Positions 24,501 to 38,930 of a stretch of 64,000 bases of DNA are shown here, piece by piece (position 1 is the first letter of the stretch; each line of letters begins with the position of its first letter). Location of the stretch: NCBI GenBank assembly GCA_008692225.1, contig VICG01000014.1, positions 1,469,501-1,533,500 of the forward strand, given 5' to 3'. This DNA comes from Monilinia fructicola. Lineage: Eukaryota; Ascomycota; Leotiomycetes; Helotiales; Sclerotiniaceae. The notes under the pieces are model-generated. The model was not told where the DNA came from. It saw only the letters and a program-made list of their open reading frames with translations, and ran no database searches. The position numbers and the translations under genes were made by a program.

Positions 24501-27500
24501 ATGGTAGCCGGGAAAAATACATCATCACCGTTCTTTGTGTTAACTTCAATGCAGGTGCTCCATATACGCACCTCAGATCTTTCCCAATGATTTGGCGCAA
24601 AAACCTGCTTCTCCGAAAGGTTTATTTCATCTACCAACACAAATCATGAGGATATGCATCATACTCCATATTCTCAAATCGCCATCCCAGCAACCTACCG
24701 TATCTCTGTATCACATCGACCAAGTAACACGAACTCAGATCCCCGATCTCACAGTCTTCCGAAGTCTCCGCAAATTTCACCGACCACGTGTTCCCACCTG
24801 ATGCAGATTGCCGGCTTCGCACCTAACCGTCTCGACACATACAACAAACCTCGTGTTCATCTACATCTGCACTTAGGACGCCTACAGAATCACGTTTAAT
24901 TTCCTGAGGTTACAGAGCATATGCACAAGTGCAGATTGAATATGCTAGTGTGTGTAATTTCTGATGTGCTTTGCATAACTTTGCTGCGCTTGGCTTAGAT
25001 ATGCCCAGCTGCTGTATATGTCGTGCACCTTCACATCCGATGTCCTAAACTCTTTTCGTTTGGTGTTTATCGCTTTGAGATTGATGAGGGTGCGAACGAC
25101 ATTACATTACGTATTTGATTGGTGGTGGCTCAAGTATCCACTGCCTGAAGAAATATTCTTTGCTGTACATTCTTTTCTTGTTATTGTTATTATTCTTCTT
25201 CTTCTTCTTCTTTTTCTTCTTCTTCTTCTATCTATTATTTCACTAGTTCTGAAGATGTCAGACTAATAAACCATGAACACCACCCTTACCCCCTCTTCAT
25301 TACATAGCATGCATTCCTTTGTCACAAGCCAATCCAGCCCTCCACAGCATATTGTTCCATTTGCATCCACCATACACTGCCCCTCATCTATCTTCCCTGG
25401 CCCTACTAGATTTTCTCACGACATGAAAATCACAACACATCCCTCGTACAGAATCTTCCTCTCCGATCCGATCGATCCCAATACATACATCAAAAATTCA
25501 ACCCCTTCTCGTCTTTCTGTTTCTGCAGCCCACAATATGGAAGCCCGCATATTTACCACTAAACTCGCCGGCATTCTCGAAACCCAACGTCACACGTACA
25601 TATAAAATGTATGTACATCTATCTGTACTATACTTATATAAATACTAAGAATTTACGATCATGACGAAATTCCCCCCACTATGCACCGTAGTATTTCCAC
25701 CCTATGATGCGTATAAAAGTCTTCTCGTCTCTAATATGAGAAATGTCACTCAAGTCGCACAAGTTCATGATCCCCAGAATTAATACCTGTCTTGATCAGT
25801 ATCTGTTATGCTCTTGAATGGCGAAGCAGGCTTATAGGTTCAAGTGAACTTGGAACATTGAACTAGAAATCTAATCCCTACTGATACGTATTCGTCTATA
25901 CACGCACCGCATCTGACAATCAAGGATATGCACCATGATGAGATCCAGTATACACACACGATGTGTGTTTGATCGTCGCGATCAATCGCACCGATGAATC
26001 GTGCCAACAATCATGAGATTTCAGATCACTCCTTGCACACGCGTAGCATCTTCCCTCCCTCCCAGCCAAGCACTTGTGACGCCCAAGTCCCTACGTACCA
26101 CGCTACCCTGTAATCAAAGTCTTCGAATCCCCCAGCCATACACCCTGACCGCACAATCATCCCGCAGCACATACATGACCATGCCAAACTCAACATACCA
26201 TCTCACCCTCACTTGCTCCCAGGAAGAGCGCAAGAACCACTAACTCACTCACTCCCTCACTCATTGCATGCAGGTAACTCCAACACGCGGTACCGACCAC
26301 TTGGCAGTAACTTTCTCCGTAGTCCTAACAATTCGGTACCACCACCGGTCATACCCATACCCATACCCATACCCATACTCACCCCCACCCTCCCCCACCC
26401 CCAAACCTCGATCTCTTCCCCCCCCTTCTGACACGTGATTACCCCAAGACCACCCACGACAAGCATCTCGATTTCGTTGCATCTCAGCAGACCAACTGAG
26501 CACACGTATGGCATTCGGCAAAACGGAGCGCGAGATCAATGGGGGGGGGGGGGGAGAGAGGAGGCGCCACTTTGGTCCTGTCCCCCGAATTGTTTTCATC
26601 GCTGCATTCACGAGACGAGACGCGCATCTCCCAGCGCCTCAAAAGGATCGATCTGTGCCTCTGTATCACATACGATGAAGATCGAAGACAGCGAGTATAA
26701 TCACCACCCAAGAAAAATAAGTTCCGACCTGAGCATACACCAAAGTTCAAATGGGATCAAATAACCCAGAGCACAGCACAACACAACACAGCACAGCACA
26801 CGGCATACACAAAAATGGACGAAGCAGCGGACAATTTGTAGACATTATCTTTATTCCTCTCATCGCCGTCTTGTCTTGCCCTGTCCAATGCCGTCTCCTG
26901 ATTTATCCCAGTCTATCCCCTTGTAACTCGAAAATAAGATATTTGTACGCCACGAAGATCACCTACGATCCGTAGTCCATTCATCTGACAAGTAAATAAG
27001 AGTTTAGGATCAGTGTTAGATCAGATCAGATTCAGATGCAAGATCATCCGTCCCTTCCGTTCCCATTTATACAACCACTTCTACGTTGTGCCTCCGAATA
27101 ACGTCCGCTGAATGCATGCCTGCTTTTGTATCATCCCTTGCTGCCGAATCTCATAATCCAAGTGTCTAATCCGGAACCATCCTATACCACAACATGTAAC
27201 CTTCCTTGTGTTTGTCCCCATCACCCTCATAAGCTCAGCTCAACCCTAATGACTGTACTAGATGAACCGCATATGGTGGAAAAACTCCAGCCCCTCGCTC
27301 ACGGAAGCACAATGAATCTCCTTGAATACATCCAGTGATAAACTATACGCGTCTTCCAGCAACCCATGTGCCTGAAATCATATATTATAAGAAAATAAGC
27401 AGCAGGTATAAAAAAATGGTATAAAAGTGGTATAAAAAGATATCCCGCCCGCCTCCAGATCCACGACCTGAGTCTCTTGCACAATTTCGTGCTACTGAAA

Positions 27501-27932
27501 ACTCCCCATTTGGCAAGCGGGATTATATAAAACGCCATCTTATGCAGACGCCAAACCAGAGTCTCAAAAAACTCGTTGTTGTGCCCATGGCCGTAGCCAT
27601 CAAACCGTAACGCCGAGAAGCGAAGCGAATTCCATATGCTTCCACTGTCAAAAAGAAACGACAAAAAACCCTTTCTTCAAACGCGAGTATCAATATGCCA
27701 AAATGCCCCTGGCATGCGTAACCCTCGAACAAGACTAATATGTGTTCTCTACGTCCTAAAAGACGTGCAATTATGCGAATTTTCCTATTCCCGTGATCCT
27801 CCGATCAAAAGTCTCCGTAACTCCATGATGACAATCGCGAGAGATCTTCATGCTCCGTAACGCTGAATAATTTATACATTAAATTTGTGATTCGGTAATA
27901 TACCTCTCATTTACTAGGCACTGCTGGATGGG
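21573..27932. other. Intergenic region, about 6.4 kb
   Basis: This region lies upstream of glutamate-cysteine ligase and downstream of the GATA factor gene. I see no convincing gene: open frames are short, lack family features and have no supporting splice structure. It includes a purine-rich AAAAG/AAAACG tract (about 21834-21892), GATG/GATT tetranucleotides (about 22042-22085), a CTT-rich tract (about 25195-25232), a CCCATA hexamer array (about 26349-26377) and a G14 run (26541-26554). Normal base composition argues against RIP-degraded repeats here. Confidence 0.6.
26349..26377. repeat. Microsatellite (CCCATA)n
   Basis: Four to five tandem CCCATA hexamers, followed by a C-rich CCCACCC tract. 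Confidence 0.85.
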
Positions 27933-29581
27933 TCATGACCGTGGTGAATGATCCTCCGAAGATTTGGGTCGAAGTGATGATCCGGTTGAGCCTTGTGACT
28001 GCTTCATCGTGTTTTTGCGGGTAAGTTTTGCATAATGTAATCCACATGCGTTGCAGAGCGTACGGGCTCCATCTGGTCCCCTTCTCCATTCAGGAGTTTC
28101 TGCTCTGTTACAGCTGTGGCATCTACCTGGCGGAGCAGCGCGCTGTCCAATCGTTAGAAAATTCTGTGCAGCAAGAATGGGAAAAATTACTTACCCCTCG
28201 ACGTTTTTTGTTATCCGGCCCACCAAAATTTTGATGGTGCCTATCATCGGCGAAAACGCTCTCATCATCGTAATCTGGAGCCAATCTGGCACCGCGAGAT
28301 TGCTCATCCGCATGCTTTTGTTGTAAGGCAGTCGTCAACATGCGTTCAAGGCAATTCACAATTCGGTGGCCCTTGACCAACATGTCTTCAATATCCCTGA
28401 CTTCAGGCGATCTTTCTGGGATTGCAATATGAGAGCGCGGTTGTTCTTGACTTATTGTATAGAAATGACGTGACCATTCCTGTATATTAGTGCTAGATAC
28501 ATTGATCTTCAACCTGTTAGTGAATAAGTCTAACTAGAGTATAAAGTAATGGGTGACTGACTTGAGCTATATTATTATCAACATCCCACACCTCAAGCTG
28601 TCGTTTTACACCTTGATTGAAAGGCTCATTCTGAGTCTTATAGTTCTTGTACCCAGCAACACCTAGATCTCTATCATCTCGTGGTGGATAAGGTGGCTGA
28701 GGGTACGCTTGTCCATGTGGTGGGGGGTGAGGAGGGTGAACTGGTTGGGCTGCAGCGTTTGCATAGGGATGTTGGTTATGTAATGGAGATGGCTGAGCAT
28801 ATTCATTCATCGGTCTTTCGACGAATCTCTCCGCAACCCCGTGGTTCCTGTTCATATCTAGGGGCCTCATATCTAGGCGCTGGGTAGGAATTGGCTGGTG
28901 GAGGCTGTGAGATTGAAGGATGTAATATTGAGGGCCTCCTGGGTTCAGCAAAGTTCCTTGCGTCGAAATCTGGGCGCGAGTAAGGTGGTGGCTGAACAGG
29001 CACGGGAGGGGAAGGTTGCCGCGATTGAGTTGGTTGAAATGACCCCCTCTGCTCATATGTGCGTGGCGGCGGAAGTACCTGCGGTTGGGTGTAGGGGTTC
29101 TGCGGATGCGGCGGCGGGGCAGAGGCAGATACAGGCGAGGCATACGGTCCCGGTTTGGTAGAAGTGCTACTTAGAGCTTCCTGTATTGATGGTAGAGATT
29201 GTCGATGACTTGTGTTAGTCTGCAAGGGAAGAGGGGGTGCTTTATCGTTCGACGTCCTCCGCGACTCTGGTGGAGATATGAGGCCTGTGTGCGAGGAACC
29301 TGGCCACCCTGCTGAGTATGGTCCGCCATTAGAGTATTGAGCGGATGCAGGACTGGCAGTAGTCGGTGCAGCCATTGGGTGTGATTGGATATATCTTGGG
29401 TCTGTATTGATGCGCTCGATATGTTCGCGGTTCATGATGGAGAGGATGCCACTAATGATATATGAATGTCAGCTTGGGTTGTGTTGAATCAGAATAAGCC
29501 TGAGAAGAATCGAGTCATCCAAGTGAAGTAAAATAAAGAGAAAACTGACCTCGACCTACTGCCACTTTCCGCGCCCTCCAT
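27933..29581 (-). CDS. ltf1: GATA zinc-finger transcription factor, NsdD/LTF1 type
   Basis: Four exons on the minus strand: 29581-29550, 29451-28562, 28506-28195 and 28142-27933; about 480 residues once one extra base in exon 2 is discounted. Introns are 98, 55 and 52 nt, with ACTAAC and CTAAC branch-like sites. The start is the ATG at 29581. The first 300 residues are Pro/Ser/Gln-rich and disordered. A WDVDNNIAQ-INVSS segment crosses the exon 2/3 junction. A basic KKRRG-RAAPPGR stretch precedes the single GATA finger, C-X2-C-X18-C-X2-C (Cys419, 422, 441, 444), with RRGPDGARTLCNACGLHYAK. NsdD of Aspergillus controls sexual development; the Botrytis orthologue LTF1 governs light responses, differentiation and virulence. 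Exon 2 changes frame by one base between about 28800 and 28900, most simply at the C4 run 28837-28840. Orthology is inferred from the finger and its C-terminal position. Confidence 0.88.
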
Positions 29582-32500
29582 TGCAGGATCGAAAAGTATT
29601 TCACTCGAATCTGAACAGATTAGATGCTCGGAAACATGCGTGGAATGATATCGTGCTCTTCCGGTTCCGATCGTTTGTGCTACCGTAACACTTGTTCACC
29701 TAAGCATCTGCGAATCTCCCTCAACTCGAGTAATGATTTCTGTACGATTTCTCTTAGTGTTGCTTAAGCACTGACCGGAATGCAGTTGACTGTGAGAATC
29801 CAGAGGTAGAACGGTTAGATGGCGTGCGGCTGACAGGACAATGAAGCCTTCTGTATTGCTCCAGCTAATAATGTAGTCCGAGAGTATCGAATTGGTGAAG
29901 AAGTTGGCCTTGGTAGTTTGTAGTTCGTGCCTATGTATATACACTCGATCGATTGCTACCGACCCTCCTTTCAAAAGTCACAAGGTGAGGCAATCGATGC
30001 GTTACCTAAGTGGGATTATTTCCCAACCACAGGTCTTTTGTGTATGTATGTGATTTTGGGCGATTTAAGTAGTGAGAATATTCACTCGATTCGTTTCAAG
30101 AAGGGAACTGGGCGCGGCTATCCCGATATGCTTGTTCGATCAGGATGAGGCTCGATTACACAGAGGGGAGATTGGAGGGGAGAAGCCCGCCTAAATATAG
30201 TGAGACTTTTTGGATCTGGACCAAAACTTTTTCGCACGTAATGATGGTTCAAACTGCAGATAAAAAAGTTCGAGGTTTGTTGATCAGAGACGAAGAATTT
30301 TCCAATTGGCTTCGTATCTGTGTTGATCGAGGTGGAAGTCAATACAAGATACGGTAGGTATGTTTCGTGAGGAAATGTTAATCGAAGGCGGGGACAATCA
30401 AGGTTTCGATGTTGAAGGAATGGAAGAAGAGAAGGAAGGGAGTAAGTAGTAGGCTATGACAGCGTGGAGGCTGGTTGCTCTCTTCCTCGATTGGGCTTCG
30501 CTCGGTGTAAAGGTTTGTGAAAGTGTGGGAAGAACGAGGGACACAACAGGGCAGGTGAGCTTCTCAAGTTTGGTAAGGCAATTGATAGGACAGCAAGAGG
30601 ATGAGTAAAACAAGAAGCACAAAGACTGTGAAGACAATAAAGTTCAGAAGGAATACGGTAGAAGGAGGTATGTATTATCCTGTAAACTCGCCTTTGGTAG
30701 AACGGCTTCTGGACAAGAATATTTCGTGGGAAGATCAATTAGCTACGGAGCAGTTGTAGTTGTCTGTCTAATATGTAAGTAGTCGAGCGGGATGGGTGGG
30801 AGGAAGCGGCATCGTGGTGCACTACTTTTAAGTTCAAGCGGATTCGAGCCGTCACTTGTCAACCTAGTCGTGCTTTGGATTGTTGCTCTTAGCCTTATAG
30901 AGCTAGATCAAAGGGAGGAGATCTGTTTAGTCTCCGGTACTTTTACTTAGGTATGATTTATTTTTTAGGTTCAACTGTGGGATGTTTGAGATGATGGCTA
31001 AACAATAATGGATGGGGATCGAAGGCTAAGAAGACAGAGTCGTAGCTAAGGCGATCTCAAACCGTCACCAAGGATTAAAGTAGTAGCGGCAAAGCAAGAA
31101 AGAACAGGGCACAAGTAGCAGGGAAGTTGAATGGGTGGTGGCATGGGTCATATTGAGGCCATTCATCACTCATCATGATTTGCTTAGATCTCCCACCTAA
31201 TTGCAGACGTACTCCGTAGAATTGAATCTTCTCAGGGTTTGTTTAGTTGAACATCTGTATCTTACACTACTGCAAGATAGCAAGTAGTACAGTATACAGT
31301 ACAGTAGTCACATTTCGATACAGTACAGATAAACCGACATCCAAGTTGAATCGCAGGTGGGCCGCTATCTAAACTACTGTAGGCGAACGGCAAGGAATCT
31401 AAAATCCGAAGGTTCTACTGTAGGACGAGGGGCAAGCTAATCTTGAGATTTGCGAGTTTACGATGAGCCAGCGGGGATTCTAAATGAGATACGTGGATAT
31501 GCTCTGCCTTATCCTTGCACACGTTTACCATGGGTCGGTCCATAATGCCAGCAAAGGTCGCCAGTGTAATGGGTGGGTGGAGGTCTGGGAGAAAGATTGA
31601 TGAATGGGAGGGGTTCACTTGTGGGCCGTGGGGTGGTGAAAGGGAAGGAGAGTGATGAAATACAGCTGGTAGGTATATGAGTAGGCTTGGTAGGGAGGGA
31701 ACCTGACATGTCGTGAGTGAAAGGACTCGAATTGGAGGCTGCGCAAAGGCGATTCAGTAGGATGGATAAAACGTTCTAGATCTCGTCGTACCCATGTGTT
31801 ATATCGAGAGAATCCGATGTGTGTGATTATCGAATATATAAAGGAAAAAGTATGTTTAAATGATATCATGAACTGAACTTTATTTACATAGAAGCAGAGA
31901 TTTTCAACCCCTTTCGTTCGTCTATTGACTTTCCTCGCGTATGAGAACTATCGGTAGCCTAGAAAAAGTTAATCTTCTAACTCGAATCTCCAAATGTTCT
32001 TTCAAACTCAAATACGTATTACCTTCAAAGATTTGAACAGGCTGACCCTATATAGAACTAGATAGATTACTTACTGTACTCTCCAGGCTGTACATCATGT
32101 TGAGATTTGATCTATTGAGCATGCAGGTTAAAATTGTAACCAATACTCACTCATCAATGCTTACCACTCCGATGATAATGGGGTAAATCAGTGGCGTTAT
32201 TCTAGTGCCAAATGTTCAAGCATATCTACCTGACCAGCCCATTTAACCACTTGTAATACCTTCCTCGCAACGAACCGTTAGAGGAAAAGAATCAAAATTT
32301 CCGGATAACCTTCCAACTTGTATCACATCGCCGAGACCATCACAACCTAAGATCTGTACTTTTAAATCACATCCAAGGAACCGATCGTTAACTATATGAT
32401 CCACCAAAGTCACAAATACACGTCTCTTCAAATTGCTACTTGATAAGCTTCTCATATCCTATTGTTCTTGCGATAATTCATACCATCGCCATCTCAAAGC

Positions 32501-35089
32501 TTTCCGATCATTTCCAATCTGCTACCCGTTACGAGTTCTGCATCCATAATCACTGATTCATGGATTCGGCAGGAAATCCTGGCCTAATGCACCTTAGATC
32601 GGGACCCTGTTACAACTATTACTTGGCAGCCCTTCGTGGCAATCTGGAGTGGAGTTGAAATCTGGAGTGGAAGATCAGTTACTGGCAGATGCAAAAACAC
32701 CGAACAAGTCACGTAAGCATGATACCTACATCTGGTACATCGTACAGCAAGCAGGATTCCTATATCGCTGCCTATCAAAACTTAAAGCCCCCTACATCTC
32801 GTTCTGCACCACGTGCAGTATCCAGATACGCGGCCATGTTTTGGAGATCGTGCTACCTGGACTGCCCACTCTTAGACCGTACGTACCGTATCGTGTTCTG
32901 TTGAACCTTTGAGATCGCCTTCGTCAGTAGGTACCGCTTGCATGATCCATACCAAGTGCTGACGGACAAAGCGCCAAGCCCATTTGTTATTCACCCTCAG
33001 TGTGCATATTGTACAACTTGTTATCCTGCGTACCTATCGTGTTACCCGCTTCATATTCGTTATGGATTCGCATATTGCCTCAACTTGCCGCCCTTACCAA
33101 TGTCATGGAACACAAACATGCCGGGGCTTTTGCCCATCTTTATTCAATCTTGCTTATACCAAAGTACCTACCTACCTTCAGGTGTGGTGAGCTCTGAAGC
33201 ATTGGATACTGTCCTCTTCACAAATGAGCAGAATGGAATATTGGCATTCACATCTCTCGGATCTCTGAAAGAGATTCCCTGGCGGAGGAGCGCATAGTGG
33301 CTCGATCTCTTGACCAGAACGAGCTAGTCTGCTTTTCAAGGAATAAGGCACAATCTCTACAAGGCTACACGGCAGATCACTTCCCTTTTACCACATCGCT
33401 GACTTTTATTTCTGCTTTGGTAGCCATTCGCAAACCGGCGTTGCGAAACAAATGTCGGCTGATTAGAAAAGGGATAAGACCATAGCCCGGAACCTCCACC
33501 AAGTATGGAGTCCGATTATGTTACATTTTCTAATAAGCTGCAGATAATAAGGTGATATATGGGCATACTGCTACTTACTATCCTCGAAGTTATTAACATT
33601 CATTGCCTCAATGAAACCTATCACAGCAGTCATAACCTCATGCAATCATGCACCACGCAGAATTATTCTTATCAAACATCTACCACTTTGGGACTCAGCG
33701 CCAACAGTTCTTTTCCATTGTCGGCAATCAAACCCTTGATGATGCAGAAATTGCATTGAAGATCTTCCTAATTCAGATATCGGCATATTACTACCCCTGA
33801 CTTTGTGGTCGCGGTTATCGTTGTGACGTTGTCTAACAATCTCAATTCGTCGCATCGAGGTATTTTGCCGACGGAGATACTGCAAGTTTTAGGCCCATAC
33901 TGCACCCCCTTGCCAAGATGATCCAGAAGGATTTTCATTCAGCTTGTTGATCCCTAAGCTCCAAATATGTAATTGTACTTATTGTTCCGTAAAGGAACTA
34001 CAATGGATCTCGGAAGCGTCCACACTTGCAAAAACGTTGAATATCACAAATCACAAGCTTGGATCTCTCAAAGGTTTCTCGAGAACTGATAATTGAGATT
34101 GTGGAAGGTTCCTTTCTTGTCCAATTTGTATCCTGGCATCTTCGGACTTCATTTTAGGATAACCCTCGTAAGATTAGTTCAAAATCTTGACCTGGGGTTC
34201 CAGTAAATAGTTTGACAGCTGCATGTCTCGGGATCCTACGTCCAAGCGACCGCCCCGTAGATGATCCTCTCTCCTAACCAATCACATTACAATGCAGCAT
34301 TCAGGATCTCAACGTCTACGTTCGCACGCACGTGTGTGCTTTCGGTGAGGAGGAGTGTGTATTACGGTACATTGCAAGCGAACCCCAGTGGCTTGGATGG
34401 AAACATCAAATACGAGGCATAGAAACATACCTATATTAAGCCATGCCAGAGAAACTTGAATTTCTTCACTTGATATTATTGTTTCCTCTGATGCATCCAA
34501 GACTTGAGATCGACCACTGACTGCAGCAAGAAAAGGCCCTGACCGTATTTACCACGGTTTCCGAAAAATCCAAACCATTCAAGGATTGCTGTTGTCAGGG
34601 GGCACTCGATGATAGGTGGGTGTTGATCACTTACTACTGATAGTCCGGTGGTATATTCCCCGAACATGAGCTGATCCCATCGGAATGATCCAAGATTCGA
34701 ACAATCTTAGCAGGATTTTTAGAAACACATAATTTTGGATCTGACCCACAAATAGGAGGTTGACATGGAGCTCACCATACAGTAGCCACGCGAGATTCAT
34801 GGATAAATAAGCCTTGCTAGAAATGCAACGGTTTTTTGTTTGACGACATGGTTGCTAGGATACTTAACTCTAGTGATTTTTAACTTTAAGACATATTTCT
34901 GATGCTTTACGAACTGTTATATCACCATATCACTACAGTCAAGATGGCTTTACTGTATAATCATCGGATTCTCGACTTGGACTAATACCTTTAGCGTTGA
35001 CGAGGGGGCATCACCTCCTTGTCTCTTTCGTACGGAGTAGTCAGTACTAGGTAAGTTTGCTATAAACCTAAAGTTGCTACAAAACACGT

Positions 35090-35380
35090 TCTAAACCACG
35101 ATTAATATCCTTAAGAATGATTTATATTATATAATTCCTAATATTTCTAATGTTGTTCTTATAAACCTCTATAATATCAAATTAAAAATATAAAATACAA
35201 GTAGAAATAATCTAAATTTTTAATATCATTAAACGTAGTTATTAATACGCCTTCTATTTATATTATAAATAATAATTCAGTTAGAGTATCTATTATTAAT
35301 ATCAAAAGTTAAAAAGGGGAATGTTTTACATTTTCTATTATAATAAAGTCATTTGCTTTCTTTTTTTTAAAGAAAACTAT
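35090..35380. other. AT-rich patch, possible degraded repeat
   Basis: This stretch is dominated by TTTATA/TAATAT motifs and contrasts sharply with flanking DNA. It resembles the AT-rich islands at 52-55 kb and 62-63.5 kb in composition, but I found no terminal repeats or duplicated flanks. Confidence 0.4.
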
Positions 35381-38263
35381 AATTCAATCATAACCTACCT
35401 ACTCTCTACTTTATAGATCGAAGATTGAGCTACATGCCATTGAGTGCCTCAGACACCCACCCAGTCACGTTTCTGGCTCTCCCCACCACCTCATTTCTAT
35501 ATCTATATCTCTATTGAATGCGTTCAACATGATTCCAGGGAAAAAAGAGTGGCAAGTTGTTGTCCCGATGATACAATCAGACGTATGAACGCACAGTACA
35601 TAATGTGCGATCGAAATCTGGCCAGAAGGGTAAGTACTCACAGTAGCTCGAGAAACTAAGGTACGAGTAATGGGTATGGGTTCAGGTAACTATCATTGAC
35701 TGTCGAAAGAATCCATCTCCCCATTTTTTAACTCGCTCTGGCCTCCGAAATTCTTCTCCTGCTTCCGTACCTAGCTCTATGTTGATACCCAAACGTTGCA
35801 CACTAGAGTCCTGGTCAGATGGGGGCTTACATTAATCACGGATAGGGGATATCTACTTGTAGAGCATAGCCACGTTTATTTATCGATCCGTTTCTACATC
35901 TCGAACTTCCTCCGTAGATGAGCATACACCAATGATACCATGAAGGAGCCATCTCATTTGACAGAGATCTTAACACAACGGATCCCAAAGGCGGAAAACG
36001 ATATAGTGGATGCTGGGCTCGGACGGGATCTCCATCAGTTCTTACTGTAAATCGGCGGACCCCTTGTCGAAAGTTCAATAAGGTTCTTGGCCGTTTTAGT
36101 GGTTGATTATTCACACAATTGGGCATAATTAACTCTAATTTACCTCAAGTCTTGGAGTTGAGATTCTAATATCACACGACTTCAAAGTTCAAAGTCCACA
36201 GGCTACGACTAGTGCACGCCGCACAACCTCACAAGCGCTTGGAATGTGAAAGTCTGGGTTTCATATCAAACTTTCCAGAATTTCAAGTGCTAATACGACG
36301 AGGGGGTTGTCAGTGATCTATCAAGTTACTAGTAACAACTCCGTAGATGTCGGGGAGTATTGCCAAAATGTTGGTGGGAAGGATTCAAGTCGTACGATTA
36401 TTCCCTACCGATGGGTTTGGGGCTTGCGGGAGCGGGAGCGCCAACATCTCAATGAAGCTTCGTGGGAGGAGAAGTCGACTCGTGTGGTCAGCATAAAAAT
36501 CTTACTCATATGATAGATCGTGACAGCTAAGATCTCAAGGTCTGTACCCGTCGATCCAATCCACCTTTGGAATGGAATGGAAAATTAAACGTTAGGCTGA
36601 GACAAATTTCTCCAATGGTTCCCTTCTCGTTCTTTTTTCGCTCTCACATGTGACGGATCATTTCTTTCATGTCCGAGTCGTCGCCTAGATATTTGTCCTG
36701 TCCGGTACTGACTGTACTGTACCATCCATCAATCTATGCTATATCTTCATGTTGGAGTCTTGCTAATCGTATAGCGTACCTTGAGAGGTTTTCTTCAGGA
36801 TGCGATGCATTGTGTTGTCAATCCCTCAGCATTTAAGTTCTCATCTCACGGTTAAACCAACACTCTAACCCATACAGCATTGCTGCTCATCCATATCACC
36901 GTCTCACAAGCTGTTGCGACCTATATTATCCTTCATAATTCCTAACAGGTCTACACGAGAACACAGAACCATATCGAAATTGGAGTGATCATCGACCGAT
37001 CGCATGCATATTAAAACCCTGATGCCTGCTTGGAATATCTCTTCTTTTTATGGAGATATTGCTAAGATGATCCTGAGATTTCCAACCGAACCCTTCCATC
37101 GGTACTCCATACAAGTTACGACTTGGCCGGACATGTGCATTATTATTTTTTTCGGAAGAATCAATATCTACGACGCTGCCATTTAGCCTTGTATTGCAAC
37201 GCAGCATCCTGGTTGTTGTGATGCATGCATGCAAGAAACAATCGGTGATTCCCCTCCACCACTTGAGACCTTTACCGCTCTAAGAGATTTCACAAAGTGA
37301 TGAGGAAGGGAATTGAAGACACTCCCAAGAAACTTCTTTCACTGCATGTATCGATGAATCCTACGAAGTATCATATCCACGGTGATTTCTGGGCATAATC
37401 TCCAACTGTGCCCCTCCCTACACAGCCAGCCGAACTTAGCCGGATTCGCCCAATATATCGATATTGAATGCAGTGCCGTTCAATCAATGGTATTGTGGCT
37501 TACGGCACAGTGACCGTTTTCTATGAAGACATGCCTCAGCATGTCACGGACTAGGATCTAGACTGTAGGGACATCCAGAAACCTCAAACCACAGAAAGCA
37601 CCAAAGGAAGTTTATTCATAATTCTCTCAATTCTCTCGCGTAATTGTCAGGTTCATCCACGATCTGCTTATCTTCAACTGTGCTCCCTGCCTCTACGGCG
37701 TGTATCTTACTTATAATTGACTCGGGCTCGACAACTCACTGCAGATACTTGTAGATCAGGAGAGCATACAGAATGAACAACCATCATATGCTTACATGTA
37801 CAGGCGTGACGGGATTCTGCTCCCCAAAGCTGAGCTCTGCTCGTACCGTGTCCAATCCCCAATCCCACCTTTATTAGTCCCGCTTCATCACCACCAAGTT
37901 CCAACCTTCGCCCTATTGAAAAAAGTCAACATACATACAGTATGTACGGCCACACCACATGACAAATGCATCGAGCAACCCCACAACCATCATTAAAATA
38001 TCGATTAAAATATCGATCGTCATATCCGAAAGGGACATTCCGCACCACAGCACCAAGGGTTCAACCAGATCCCATGTCAAGATAGTGAAGATCCCTAGAT
38101 GAAGATCGCACAAAAAAAAAAGTCCAGTCTACCTACCGTATGTGATTATTGTCCGAACGATATTTGTTCACCTCCGAGGTTGGACGATGAGATAATGCAT
38201 AAGAAGTTGTTGCTAGTTTTACCAAGATATCCAACTTCTACTATGTCATCATGCAATTGCCAT

Positions 38264-38342
38264 GGCATGTATGTATGTATGTATATATGTATATATGCAT
38301 GTATATATGTATGTATATATGTATGTATATATGTATGTATAT
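38264..38342. repeat. GTAT/ATGT microsatellite, imperfect
   Basis: Alternating GTATGTAT and ATATATGT units run over about 80 bp. Confidence 0.85.
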
Positions 38343-38794
38343 GCGTTGCAATATGTAAAGTAGGACCTGGACGAACTGTAGTCTCGCGATTGCATACCTA
38401 GGTATCTACAGCCTCTATCTAGGTCGGTAGAGAAGATAGGAAGTTACAAGTAGAACTGTAGAGATTAATAAGACCTCGACTATTCATTCATTGTTCTGTC
38501 ATCTTATCATCTTGTCCTGCCTCGTCTCGTCTCGTCTCATCTCATCATCTCATCTCATATCATATCATGCTAAGTTTTTTGTGCTCCTCGCAAGCATGCG
38601 CCGAGGTTCATATGGTATACAATGACATGTCGCATCACTTTACTGGTTCTCAGCTTCCAAGGTTATTAAAGCTTTTATTAAAGCTTTTCAAACAAAATCC
38701 ATCCATCCATCCATCCATTGATCCCGTTTGGGTGCGACAGTAGAAATGTAGATTTGGAAGAACCAACCCCCTACATTTGTTTTATTATTATTGG

Positions 38795-38930
38795 TTGTTA
38801 TTTAATATTATCTATTAGTATTATTATTGTTTATTATTTAATATTATCTATTAGTATTATTATTATTAGTAGTAGTAGTATTAATATTATCATCGTTATT
38901 ATTATCGTTATTATTATTATTTAGTAATAT
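38795..38930. repeat. ATT/TAG-rich trinucleotide tract
   Basis: Imperfect ATT, ATC and TAG trinucleotides contain a direct duplication of a segment with TATTTAATATTATCTATTAG. Confidence 0.75.

Noticed and set aside
34676..34710. tRNA-like TTCGAAC motif
   Set aside because: No acceptor stem, anticodon arm or A-box could be folded around it. No tRNA gene was found anywhere in the window.
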